Positions 7,932 through 14,130 of a DNA stretch of 21,526 nucleotides are shown here, in pieces (the stretch's first letter is position 1; each line of letters starts with the position of its first letter). The position numbers were made by a program, and so were the translations under genes. Origin of the DNA: an uncultured Veillonella sp. (GTDB lineage: Bacteria; Bacillota; Negativicutes; Veillonellales; Veillonellaceae). The DNA lies in the NCBI GenBank assembly GCA_900544365.1, contig UQVF01000032.1, positions 1 to 21,526 on the forward strand, read 5' to 3'. Below the pieces are notes generated by a model. It searched no databases, was not told the origin of the DNA, and saw only the letters and a program-made list of their open reading frames with translations.

Positions 7932-8513
7932 TTAGTAATCCCAACCGAACATATGGAATAATTTTTCTTTGATGTGCTCTTCTTCAGATTCTGGAATGTA
8001 ATTTCCACGATGTTTATTTTCCATACTACTTCCCTTATAAATTAGATTACCATGGACATCATAGTATGATTCTGGTATATAGTGATCCCACCAAGATGAC
8101 GTTTCCACGGAGTTTACATAATATTCACGAGAATAATACTCTACTGTTACAACATCAGGCTTGACCGCTCCAAATCCACCTAACCATTGCGAGCCCAAAG
8201 GTGTAAACTCACGCTTAAAAACTCCTTTTACAGCCCTTCTCTGTGCTTCTCCAATTGCAAAAATTTTTGTGCGATCTGCATATGTTTTATAGTATTTATT
8301 TTCGGAAAGTAAAATCCACCGCTGTCCTGCCTGTGGCAATTTTAACGTTCCATTAGATTGTTGTGTCATCTGCGTATTACTATCTGGAACCCCCAAAGCA
8401 TTGTCTAATTTCTTTAACGTTTTACTTAACCAACTAGCTTCTACTGTAGCAGTCCCTGTATTGATTGCAAATACGCTAGCTAAGGCAAGAGCGATTGCTG
8501 TTCTTTTTCTCAT
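7932..8513 (-). CDS. exported protein of unknown function
   Basis: I do not recognise a family. The ATG at 8513 has GAGG six bases upstream and gives 193 residues. The first about 26 form a Sec signal peptide (MRKRTAIALALASVFAINTG, then a likely cut after TATVEA). The mature part contains a short WLSKTLKKLDNALGV helix and many aromatic residues (QRWILLSENKYYKTYADRTKI, read as one strand pair; EYYSREYYVNS; SSWWDHY). The 'RWILLSE..YYKTYADRTKI' style resembles small secreted proteins of Negativicutes that I know only as hypothetical. It has its own promoter (8557-8586) and probably acts in the periplasm. Confidence 0.8.
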   Translation of the reverse strand: MRKRTAIALALASVFAINTGTATVEASWLSKTLKKLDNALGVPDSNTQMTQQSNGTLKLPQAGQRWILLSENKYYKTYADRTKIFAIGEAQRRAVKGVFKREFTPLGSQWLGGFGAVKPDVVTVEYYSREYYVNSVETSSWWDHYIPESYYDVHGNLIYKGSSMENKHRGNYIPESEEEHIKEKLFHMFGWDY

Positions 8514-8556
8514 AGCACACCTCACACTTATAAAAAATAACTATAATGACAGCTCT

Positions 8557-8586
8557 ATCATACTCTATACATATATTCAATAGCAA
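8557..8586 (-). promoter_or_regulatory. probable promoter of the exported protein gene
   Basis: On the minus strand TTGCTA (8581-8586) and TATGAT (8557-8562) are 18 bases apart, about 45 bases before the start codon at 8513. Confidence 0.55.
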
Positions 8587-8634
8587 GTACTGTATGACAT
8601 TTAATTATATAGTTGTAGCATACTGATTGTATTC

Positions 8635-9327
8635 TTAATTAGAATGAGCGTACACTTTTTTATCACTTTCTTTCACAGTGAAAGTGATATTCCGTATTTG
8701 ATATGCTTCATTGGGACTCTTAGCATTATCGATGTCTACTTTCTTTTTGATGTTAGCCGCCTCTTGTTCGTTAGCAACTGTAAAGAAGGAATCATCCGTT
8801 TTATACATAATAGAGTTGCTATCTTTATCGCTAACAAGCATCAACTTACCATTTTCTTTCTTAATCGTGTGGGTAGCACCAAATGCCCCATCATAGGCCT
8901 TACCATCTCTAACGGTCAACAAGGTTTCCTCTTTTAATTCATCATAGTAAGGCACCCATTCATAAGCATCATCATAGATTGGTAGTACTCCATTTTTATT
9001 TGGTCCTTTTGCAATATCTAATGTCGTTATTCTAGCGTGATCAGTACCATATTCTTTTTCGTTTACCAACTGATGTTTCGCATATACATTACGCATATAA
9101 AACTTGGATTCAGTCATTTTATACACATGGTCACTTACCTTTTCAAAAGTTATTTTATAAACAATCCCACCATTATAGCCATTGTCTTCATAAGGAGGGT
9201 TATAATGATACCACGTGCCCGATAAATCGGGATTATCACCAACTGATGTATCAGATATGCATCCTGTGAAAGCCAGCCCCATCATGATTATGCCTAATAT
9301 AATTAGCATATATTTCTTCATATTCAT
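8635..9327 (-). CDS. putative lipoprotein of unknown function
   Basis: The product is 230 residues. The N-terminus is MNMKKYMLIILGIIMMGL followed by AFTGC, a reasonable lipobox with the acylated Cys near residue 23. The mature part starts ISDTSVGDNPDLSGTWYHY; 'LSGTWY' followed by beta-rich sequence (VYKITFEKV, VYKMTESKFYM) recalls small lipocalin-like or lipid-binding lipoproteins, but I cannot name a family. Its start lies 4 bases after the stop of the broken lipoprotein gene upstream, so they share a transcript. Either of two in-frame ATGs (9327 or 9321) could be used. Confidence 0.8.
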   Translation of the reverse strand: MNMKKYMLIILGIIMMGLAFTGCISDTSVGDNPDLSGTWYHYNPPYEDNGYNGGIVYKITFEKVSDHVYKMTESKFYMRNVYAKHQLVNEKEYGTDHARITTLDIAKGPNKNGVLPIYDDAYEWVPYYDELKEETLLTVRDGKAYDGAFGATHTIKKENGKLMLVSDKDSNSIMYKTDDSFFTVANEQEAANIKKKVDIDNAKSPNEAYQIRNITFTVKESDKKVYAHSN

Positions 9328-9331
9328 ACTA

Positions 9332-10040
9332 CTAACCTCGTTTTCGCCATAGAATATAGGCGACTACTAATACGCCAAATATTACCACACCAATCATTAC
9401 ATTTCTAATAGTATGTGATGCTTTCAGAAAAACAAATCGGATATTTTTATCTTTTTCAAAAGTGATAGTATTACCATTCACTACACCATCTGTTTTAAAA
9501 TCGGTTTTAATGTCTCCATCTACTGTAATAGTTGTCGTTCCATATGAACGTCCCATATTGAACATATATGCATTATTTTCTTCACCATAAGGATAGATAA
9601 CATGTAATGCCGCAGGTCTATCTATAGCACCATAAATAATCCTGTAACTGTTAGTCAATTCACTTTCATCCGAAAAAGAAGCGGTAATCTTCCAATGCTC
9701 AGATCTCGCCTCCACTTGATTAGGAAGTGCCTTTCCATATGAGTCAATTACCTCAAGTTTAATATGTTTTGCACTATTGTTTTAAAGACTCTTTTTCTTT
9801 ATTTTGTTTTTGTTCAAAAGAATTATCACCTATATGCTTACGGTCATTAATAATTTTACTTACACTGTCATCAAATCCAGCCTCTATATCCGATTTACTC
9901 AACGATTCCGGAATATGTAATTGTGCTTCCCATTTACCACTAAAATCACTATCTACTTGTATCGTAGAATCCATACTTGCACATCCAGTTAGCGCCAATA
10001 GTGTGCATCCCAGTGTCAACAGTTTCCATTGTTTCATCAT
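9332..10040 (-). pseudogene. membrane-anchored lipoprotein gene, apparently split by a one-base frameshift
   Basis: The first part (stop at 9774-9776) begins MMKQWKLLTLGCTLLALTGC, a clear lipoprotein signal with lipobox LTGC, and continues ASMDSTIQVDSDFSGKWEAQ. The second frame (9332 to about 9770) has no ATG near its beginning; its first usable codon is a GTG at 9715, yet coding-like sequence (SAKHIKLEVIDSYGKALPNQ) continues upstream of it to the end of the first part. It ends with a membrane helix and basic tail (VMIGVVIFGVLVVAYILWRKRG, in two halves). Joining both at the TTTAAAAC run with one A removed gives a single protein of about 235 residues. Lipoprotein signal, beta-rich domain, C-terminal helix resembles LppM/DUF3153-type proteins; this is tentative. 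Sequencing error or programmed frameshifting are alternatives to a mutation. Confidence 0.6.
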
Positions 10041-10083
10041 TGCACCTCTAAAATCCAATTTTCTCAAAAGATTCTCTTATGTA

Positions 10084-10100
10084 AATGCAGGACTTGCATT
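10084..10100. repeat. small inverted repeat upstream of the split lipoprotein gene
   Basis: AATGCA and TGCATT flank five bases. It lies about 45 bases before the start codon and could be an operator or a short hairpin. No regulator can be named. Confidence 0.3.
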
Positions 10101-10163
10101 ACATAAAAAGATACTTATTATCTATATAATACATCAATTATATTGCTATAATCAATTTATTTA

Positions 10164-10200
10164 TATAACAAAACAACCAACTCCCTACGAGAGTTGGCTG
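10164..10200 (-). terminator. intrinsic terminator after thiC
   Basis: On the minus strand CAGCCAACTC pairs with GAGTTGGTTG (10 pairs, one G-T) around a 7-base loop, followed by TTTTGTTAT. The plus strand reads TTTCGTTTCT after the same stem, so weak two-way function is possible. Confidence 0.85.
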
Positions 10201-10213
10201 TTTCGTTTCTCTT

Positions 10214-11518
10214 TTATAATATATCGATTTTCTCTCCCTCTAAGGCTTTGTTGATGCTTCGTACAGCGCAGAATTTGCCACACATACTGCATGCTTCTTT
10301 ATGTCCTTCTTCTGGAGCCCGACTTTCACGGATGCGACGAGCTTTTTCAGGGTCTAGTGCTACTGCATATTGTGCTTCCCAATCGAGTTTTTGACGCGCC
10401 TCTGCCATACGGTCATCACGATCCCGTGCATTCGGAGTCCCTTTTGCAATGTCTGCAGCATGCGCGGCAATTTTGAAAGCCATAATACCTTCTTTCACAT
10501 CGTTTTCGTCAGGTAAGGCTAAGTGTTCCGCTGGTGTTACATAGCAAAGGAAGGCTGCCCCATGCATAGCTGCCACTGCACCACCAATAGCTGCTGTAAT
10601 ATGGTCATATCCTGGTGCAATGTCTGTCACCAATGGTCCTAATACATAGAACGGTGCCCCATCGCAGATTGTTTGTTGTACTTCCATGTTAGCTTGTACT
10701 TGATTCAATGGCACATGACCAGGACCTTCTACCAAGACTTGCACACCACGTTCACGAGCCCGTTTTGTTAATTCCCCAAGGCGAACAAGTTCCTCGATTT
10801 GACAGATATCTGTAGCATCCGCCAAGCAACCTGGACGGCATGCATCACCAAGGGAAATAGTCATATCATATTCTGCACAAATGTCTAAGATTTCATCATA
10901 ATATTCGTAGAAAGGATTTTCTTGACCAGTCATGGACATCCAAGCAAAGACTAAACTACCTCCACGACTCACGATGTTTAACTTGCGTTTATGTCGTTTA
11001 ATTTGTTCTACCGTATGTTGTGTGATACCACAGTGTAACGTGACAAAGTCTACGCCATCTTCCGCATGAAGACGGATAGTAGAAATAAAGTCTTCTGCGG
11101 TCAATTCACCTAAATCCTTCTGATGATGGATAACGCTATCATAGATAGGCACGGTGCCAATCATAACAGGACATTCCTTTGTCAACAGACGGCGGAACAC
11201 TTTTGTATCCCCATGTGTAGACAAGTCCATAATAGATTCAGCACCTAATGCCACTGCATGATGAACTTTTTTCATCTCTTCTTCGTAGTCTGTACAGTCT
11301 TTGGATGTCCCTAAGTTCACATTAATTTTTGTACGCAACTTCTGACCGATTCCTTCTGGTTGTAAAGAGGTATGATGCTTGTTGCAAGGAATTGTTACAT
11401 GTCCTTTTGCCACCAATTCTCGTAATACTTCAACATCCATGTTTTCTTTTTCTGCTACCACTTTCATCGCGTCGGTAACAATGCCTTTTTGGGCTGCTTG
11501 CATTTGTGTGTAAAACAT
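10214..11518 (-). CDS. thiC: phosphomethylpyrimidine synthase
   Basis: ThiC is a radical SAM enzyme that rearranges aminoimidazole ribotide to HMP phosphate, the pyrimidine half of thiamine. The 434 residues match the short anaerobe form that lacks the long N-terminal domain of E. coli ThiC. Seen: KINVNLGTSKD, LGAESIMDLSTHGD, GTVPIYDS, TLHCGIT, SRGGS, SLGDACRPGC, EGPGHVPL, LGPLVTDIAPGYDHI and the C-terminal cluster motif CSMCGKFC (Cys about 410, 413, 417). The cluster spacing is CX2CX3C, one residue shorter than the CX2CX4C of E. coli. BzaF, a relative that makes the B12 lower ligand, is the main alternative; the TPP riboswitch upstream argues for ThiC. The ATG at 11518 has AAAGGAG six bases upstream. 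Confidence 0.93.
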   Translation of the reverse strand: MFYTQMQAAQKGIVTDAMKVVAEKENMDVEVLRELVAKGHVTIPCNKHHTSLQPEGIGQKLRTKINVNLGTSKDCTDYEEEMKKVHHAVALGAESIMDLSTHGDTKVFRRLLTKECPVMIGTVPIYDSVIHHQKDLGELTAEDFISTIRLHAEDGVDFVTLHCGITQHTVEQIKRHKRKLNIVSRGGSLVFAWMSMTGQENPFYEYYDEILDICAEYDMTISLGDACRPGCLADATDICQIEELVRLGELTKRARERGVQVLVEGPGHVPLNQVQANMEVQQTICDGAPFYVLGPLVTDIAPGYDHITAAIGGAVAAMHGAAFLCYVTPAEHLALPDENDVKEGIMAFKIAAHAADIAKGTPNARDRDDRMAEARQKLDWEAQYAVALDPEKARRIRESRAPEEGHKEACSMCGKFCAVRSINKALEGEKIDIL

Positions 11519-11544
11519 AAAAAACTCCTTTCATTACAAAGGAG
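11519..11544 (-). promoter_or_regulatory. hairpin that buries the thiC ribosome-binding site
   Basis: On the minus strand CTCCTTT (11538-11544) pairs perfectly with the Shine-Dalgarno AAAGGAG (11525-11531) around GTAATG, and six Ts lead straight to the ATG. The same hairpin could act as a second intrinsic terminator or as a translation block. Confidence 0.65.
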
Positions 11545-11567
11545 CCTATTTTGGGTACTCTATACAC

Positions 11568-11595
11568 AAAAAGGTATCGACATTACATCGATACC
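11568..11595 (-). terminator. intrinsic terminator downstream of the TPP aptamer
   Basis: On the minus strand GGTATCGA pairs with TCGATACC (8 bp) around a 7-base loop and is followed by TTTTTG. It sits between the aptamer and thiC, as expected for a riboswitch that stops transcription. Confidence 0.8.
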
Positions 11596-11605
11596 CACAT
11601 ATGTC

Positions 11606-11699
11606 AGCGTGCTTCCTACGCGGGCATGATCCCGATCAGGTCAAAAGGTCAGGTACTTCATAGTCCTTTCTCAGCCTATTACATAGGCTCCCTTGCAAA
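11606..11699 (-). ncRNA. TPP riboswitch (THI-box) controlling thiC
   Basis: The minus strand shows the THI-box core in order: GGGAGCC, GGCTGAGA, GACCTGATC, then ATGCCCGCGTAGGAAGC. P1 can form from TGC (11695-11697) with GCA (11610-11612). TPP binding should lower thiC expression. Downstream lie a terminator and an RBS-sequestering hairpin. Confidence 0.95.
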
Positions 11700-11721
11700 T
11701 CTAAAAAATTTACTTGCTTAT

Positions 11722-11727
11722 AGTATA
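11722..11727 (-). promoter_or_regulatory. probable -10 element of the thiC promoter
   Basis: TATACT on the minus strand, about 25 bases before the riboswitch. The -35 position at the right distance (TATAAA) is poor, so the promoter is only probable. Confidence 0.4.
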
Positions 11728-11839
11728 GCATGGAATGGTAGATTTTTATAGTAAATCGTTGTGTTTAATTTTGAAAGTGGTATACTGTAAGTAATTGGCA
11801 AGTTTTTGGAAACCAAAAGGATTTATTGTTCTAAAATAA

Positions 11840-11868
11840 TTGATTTTTTTCCCTATCCGTAGTATACT
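11840..11868 (+). promoter_or_regulatory. promoter of the abiF-type RNA
   Basis: TTGATT (11840-11845) and TATACT (11863-11868) are 17 bases apart, a near-consensus sigma70-type promoter. Transcription would start near 11875, just before the structured RNA. A second, weaker candidate lies upstream (TTGTGT at 11759, TATACT at 11781, 16-base gap). Confidence 0.75.
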
Positions 11869-11874
11869 GAAGTC

Positions 11875-11948
11875 ACAACGAGTAAACAGTGGACCTGAGG
11901 GAACACTGTGGGGACTAAGTTATCTGCGGATGACTTAGTCCCTTTTTT
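11875..11948 (+). ncRNA. small structured RNA upstream of the Abi_2 gene (abiF RNA candidate)
   Basis: The predicted transcript is about 74 bases. Hairpin 1 pairs ACAGTG (11886-11891) with CACTGT (11904-11909); its 12-base inner loop has GA facing GAA and a CC-TGA-GG tip. Hairpin 2 pairs GGGACTAAGT (11911-11920) with ACTTAGTCCC (11933-11942) and can go on through a U-G pair and ATC/GAT to a TGCG tetraloop, a 14-bp stem, followed by six Ts. It has its own promoter and ends 14 bases before the Abi_2 start codon. An RNA motif upstream of abiF-family genes is known from comparative genomics; the position and size fit, but I did not compare to its consensus. Confidence 0.7.
11911..11948 (+). terminator. 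intrinsic terminator of the small RNA
   Basis: The 10-bp perfect stem (up to 14 bp with the inner pairs) is followed by TTTTTTAT. It lies between the promoter and the Abi_2 gene, so expression of the protein from this promoter would require readthrough. Confidence 0.85.
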
Positions 11949-11962
11949 ATTTGAGGTATAAT

Positions 11963-12952
11963 ATGTCTAAACCATTCCAAACACATAATAAACAATTAAA
12001 AATCCTACGTTCAAGAAATCTAATTATAAAAGATGGATCTAAAGCAAAATCTATATTAATTCGTGAAAACTATTACCAACTTATTAATGGATATAAAAAT
12101 ATATTTCTGGATATAGTAAAAACAAAACAACTAAAAAATGATTACTTCAAAACTGGTACTACTTTTGAACAAATTTATGCTCTTTATGAATTTGATAGAA
12201 ATATTCGTCATATTTTACTTAAATATATGTTAATATGTGAAAATTCTTTAAAGGCAAAAATTGCGTATCACTTTTCATCTGAGCATATTAAAGAACCCTT
12301 TCCATATTTAAATATTAATAATTTCCAAACAAAAAGCTTTGAAAAATCATCTAGTCTGATTGCGTTATTATCTGATGTAACTAAAAATAATACAGATGCA
12401 AAAAACCGAACAGGTCCTTTTTATCATTACTTTCACAATCATAAGGAACTACCATTATGGGTACTAGTAACTAAATTATCACTAGGACAAACATGCAATC
12501 TTTTTTATAATCTTTCTTCAAAAATACAATCTTCTATTATAGATTCTATACAAAATGAATTTAAGCATAATTCAAATCAATACCATAGTTTTATCAGCTC
12601 TCATTACATTGACGATTTTGGCAAAGCTATCAATACTATAAAAGCGTTTAGAAATATGTGTGCTCATGAGGGCAAAATCTACGACTATATTGCTAAAAAT
12701 AAAAATGGCAAAGCTATATCTACTTCATTTTTTTATTTATCATCACCGCCTGCTTTTTCTGGAAATGTATATAGTCTAATTTTGCTATTACGTTTTTTTC
12801 TCTCTAAAAAGCATTACAAAGCTTTGATTCGACTAATTATATTAGAAATTACTGATTTAAGAAGTGAGCTTCCTCCTTCTATTTTTTCTGAGGTAGTAAA
12901 ACGTATGGGCTTTCCTAAAGATTGGCAAACTTCACTAGATCAATATATCTAA
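11963..12952 (+). CDS. abiF: Abi_2 (AbiF/AbiD-type) HEPN protein, phage defence or RNA-paired toxin
   Basis: The 329-residue product matches the Abi_2 family of abortive-infection proteins. It starts MSKPFQTHNKQLKILRSRNLI, then ENYYQLINGYKNIFLD, a helix with YALYEFDRNIRHILL (D78, R79), then LPLWVLVTKLSLGQ and, near residues 230-235, RNMCAH, an R-x4-H motif as in HEPN ribonucleases. The frame opens with TTG at 11951, but GAGG six bases before the ATG at 11963 sets the start. It is the only plus-strand gene here, is visibly more AT-rich than its neighbours, and follows a small RNA with its own promoter. Known AbiF proteins work with such RNAs; that this one is an RNA-guided or RNA-restrained nuclease is inference. 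It lies between thiC and the prophage, so it could be prophage cargo or a separate island. Confidence 0.88.
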   Translation: MSKPFQTHNKQLKILRSRNLIIKDGSKAKSILIRENYYQLINGYKNIFLDIVKTKQLKNDYFKTGTTFEQIYALYEFDRNIRHILLKYMLICENSLKAKIAYHFSSEHIKEPFPYLNINNFQTKSFEKSSSLIALLSDVTKNNTDAKNRTGPFYHYFHNHKELPLWVLVTKLSLGQTCNLFYNLSSKIQSSIIDSIQNEFKHNSNQYHSFISSHYIDDFGKAINTIKAFRNMCAHEGKIYDYIAKNKNGKAISTSFFYLSSPPAFSGNVYSLILLLRFFLSKKHYKALIRLIILEITDLRSELPPSIFSEVVKRMGFPKDWQTSLDQYI

Positions 12953-13164
12953 AATAACTCTTCTAATTTATACATGTATTCTATTATGGAAATGAAAAGT
13001 ACAACTGGGACTGATTCCATTTATAAAATATTTCTTCAATACACAAAGCACCCCCATCAAGGGAGTGCTTTTTTGATACTATTTATTCTTCCACATCCAT
13101 GATGGCATTGTGATACACATAACGCACATATTGCTATAAACCTTTGGTATTAAGCAATTCTTGT
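12953..13164. other. non-coding junction between the Abi_2 gene and the prophage
   Basis: This stretch holds the plus-strand terminator and, on the minus strand (13083-13130), a short open piece that reads QYVRYVYHNAIMDVEE before a stop, without a start or ribosome site. It may be the fragment of an older gene or chance. The prophage attachment site would be expected about here, but I could not identify it because the other end is not in view. Confidence 0.4.
13046..13074 (+). terminator. terminator after the Abi_2 gene
   Basis: AAGCAC-C-CCC pairs with GGG-A-GTGCTT (9 pairs, one mismatch) around ATCAA and runs into six Ts on the plus strand. Confidence 0.8.
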
Positions 13165-13193
13165 AAAAAAGGTTGTGCAACGGTTGTGCAACC
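13165..13193 (-). terminator. terminator of the prophage late operon, made from a tandem 11-mer
   Basis: The plus strand carries GGTTGTGCAAC twice in tandem (13171-13181, 13182-13192). On the minus strand this gives GGTTG and CAACC arms, or a tight CGGTT-GCAC-AACCG hairpin, followed by six Ts (13165-13170). It sits about 50 bases past the last spanin-like gene. Confidence 0.6.
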
Positions 13194-13243
13194 GTTCCCA
13201 AAAACAGTTTTTATTGATAACATTATAAATTATTTTTTATACG

Positions 13244-13723
13244 TTACCGAAACATTTTATAGGCTAGTCCACCTAATAAAAGCACCTCAATAAATCGGTG
13301 CTTTTGACTATTTTTCTTGTACTTCTTTATTTCTTCCTTCTGCTCTTCTAAGTATAGATTGGCTTTCTCCAATGAGATTTGCTGCTCTGTCAATTTCTGC
13401 TCTTGTAGATTTAATTTCTCCTTGGATGCTCTCAACTGCTCCCTCTGTTCTTCTAGTAGCTGCTTCGCTTCTAGTAATGCTACTTTCGATTCGTTCGTTG
13501 ATAACTTCGCTACGTTCAACTGCATCTCTAACCTCTCGATTGAGTTTGCTTGCTTCTTGTTGATTGTATTGAGCTCGTCTAAGTTCTTGCTGAGCATCTT
13601 GTATTCGCTTTGTGTTAATGTCACTCCCTGTTCCGCAAATGTATAGCAGGGCACAGATAATAGTACCAAAGCCAATAGCAAGCATAATCGTGTGTTTTTT
13701 AATCCATGAAAGAATAGTTCCAT
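13244..13723 (-). CDS. spanin-like exported coiled-coil protein, frame B of an overlapping pair
   Basis: From the ATG at 13723 the product has 159 residues. It begins MELFFHGLKNTRLCLLLALV, a signal sequence with a probable cut after CYTFA; a Cys precedes (LSVPC), but Pro before it makes a lipobox poor. Then comes an almost unbroken coiled coil (VTLTQSEYKMLSKNLDELN onward, rich in Glu, Gln, Lys, Leu) and a short hydrophobic C-terminus (RFIEVLLLGGLAYKMFR). The open frame extends upstream to 13837, inside the endolysin gene, but the SD at 13732-13737 favours 13723. It overlaps the frame A gene over its first 416 bases. Signal plus coiled coil plus hydrophobic end recalls a u-spanin or an o-spanin, the outer-membrane disruption factors of phages of diderm hosts. 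Confidence 0.65.
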   Translation of the reverse strand: MELFFHGLKNTRLCLLLALVLLSVPCYTFAEQGVTLTQSEYKMLSKNLDELNTINKKQANSIERLEMQLNVAKLSTNESKVALLEAKQLLEEQREQLRASKEKLNLQEQKLTEQQISLEKANLYLEEQKEEIKKYKKNSQKHRFIEVLLLGGLAYKMFR

Positions 13724-13727
13724 ACAT
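13308..13727 (-). CDS. spanin-like membrane coiled-coil protein, frame A of an overlapping pair
   Basis: The ATG at 13727 has AGGAGG five bases upstream and gives 139 residues: a short basic start, one membrane helix (IMLAIGFGTIICALLYICG, about residues 14-32) and then a long coiled coil rich in Arg and Glu (RIQDAQQELRRAQYNQQEAS onward) to the end. This is the layout of an i-spanin (Rz-like): inner-membrane anchor with a periplasmic rod. It follows the endolysin gene so closely that the endolysin stop overlaps its Shine-Dalgarno. Nearly all of it is overlapped in the +1 frame by the second spanin-like gene. Confidence 0.75.
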   Translation of the reverse strand: MYGTILSWIKKHTIMLAIGFGTIICALLYICGTGSDINTKRIQDAQQELRRAQYNQQEASKLNREVRDAVERSEVINERIESSITRSEAATRRTEGAVESIQGEIKSTRAEIDRAANLIGESQSILRRAEGRNKEVQEK

Positions 13728-13739
13728 TTCAACCTCCTA
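13721..13739 (-). promoter_or_regulatory. one ribosome-binding site serving two staggered start codons
   Basis: On the minus strand the endolysin stop TAG runs into GGAGG, then TTGAA and ATGTATG. The first ATG (13727) opens frame A and the second (13723) opens frame B, four bases later. Spacing from AGGAGG is 5 and 9 bases, both workable. Confidence 0.7.
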
Positions 13740-14120
13740 ATATTGCTCCCATTCCGCATCATAACCTCGGACATCAATGTGTACAAATTGTAGTCCATAA
13801 TATCTGCCAACACCATCTGCACCACACTCTTTTGCAATATCTGCTAATTCATCAACACTAATATCGTCCACTGTAATGTCAGCAGCTGTTCCTAATACAT
13901 GTTGAGAGTTAGGCACTCCACCTACCTCACGATTGTGGTCTTCACAACGGTATCCACTTTCGATATATACTGGTCGTCCTACACGTTCTCGGATTTTATC
14001 CAATACATCTACTAAACGGTTGTCAATAATATGATCCAACACATTTTTCCCATCTACTACATTATGTCGATGACATTTGCAGGCAAACTCATAATCCTCA
14101 AAATAATTTCCAATTTTCAT
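13737..14120 (-). CDS. M15-type peptidoglycan peptidase (phage endolysin)
   Basis: This 127-residue protein belongs to the D-Ala-D-Ala carboxypeptidase-like M15_3 family, used by phages to cut cell-wall peptides. Seen: FEDYEFACKCH, VYIESGYRCEDHN, then SQHVLGTAADI, in which His and Asp bind zinc, and GVGRYYGLQFVHIDVRGY with the third ligand His. No signal peptide is present, so export would rely on the holin encoded just upstream. I chose the ATG at 14120 (GGAG seven bases upstream) rather than the open frame to 14159. It begins 10 bases after the holin stop. Confidence 0.92.
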   Translation of the reverse strand: MKIGNYFEDYEFACKCHRHNVVDGKNVLDHIIDNRLVDVLDKIRERVGRPVYIESGYRCEDHNREVGGVPNSQHVLGTAADITVDDISVDELADIAKECGADGVGRYYGLQFVHIDVRGYDAEWEQY

Positions 14121-14130
14121 ATATGTCTCC

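Noticed and set aside
9777..9784. Programmed -1 frameshift at TTTAAAA in the split lipoprotein gene
   Set aside because: The heptamer fits a -1 slippery site in the zero frame, but the -1 frame stops soon and the coding-like continuation lies in the +1 frame.
11957..11962. TATAAT directly before the Abi_2 start codon as a promoter
   Set aside because: It is a perfect -10, but the sequence at the -35 position (TTAGTC) is poor and transcription would start inside the coding region.
13171..13192. Tandem 11-mer as a CRISPR-like or attachment repeat
   Set aside because: Only two copies without spacers, and the following T-run makes a terminator the simpler reading.
13140..13223. 29-codon minus-strand frame (MLSIKTVFGNGCTTVAQPFL and on)
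   Set aside because: It has no ribosome site and its body is the tandem repeat that forms the late terminator.
13725..13837. Longer N-terminus for the frame B spanin-like protein
   Set aside because: It would overlap the endolysin gene and has no signal peptide at its start; the ATG at 13723 begins a proper signal sequence behind a good ribosome site.
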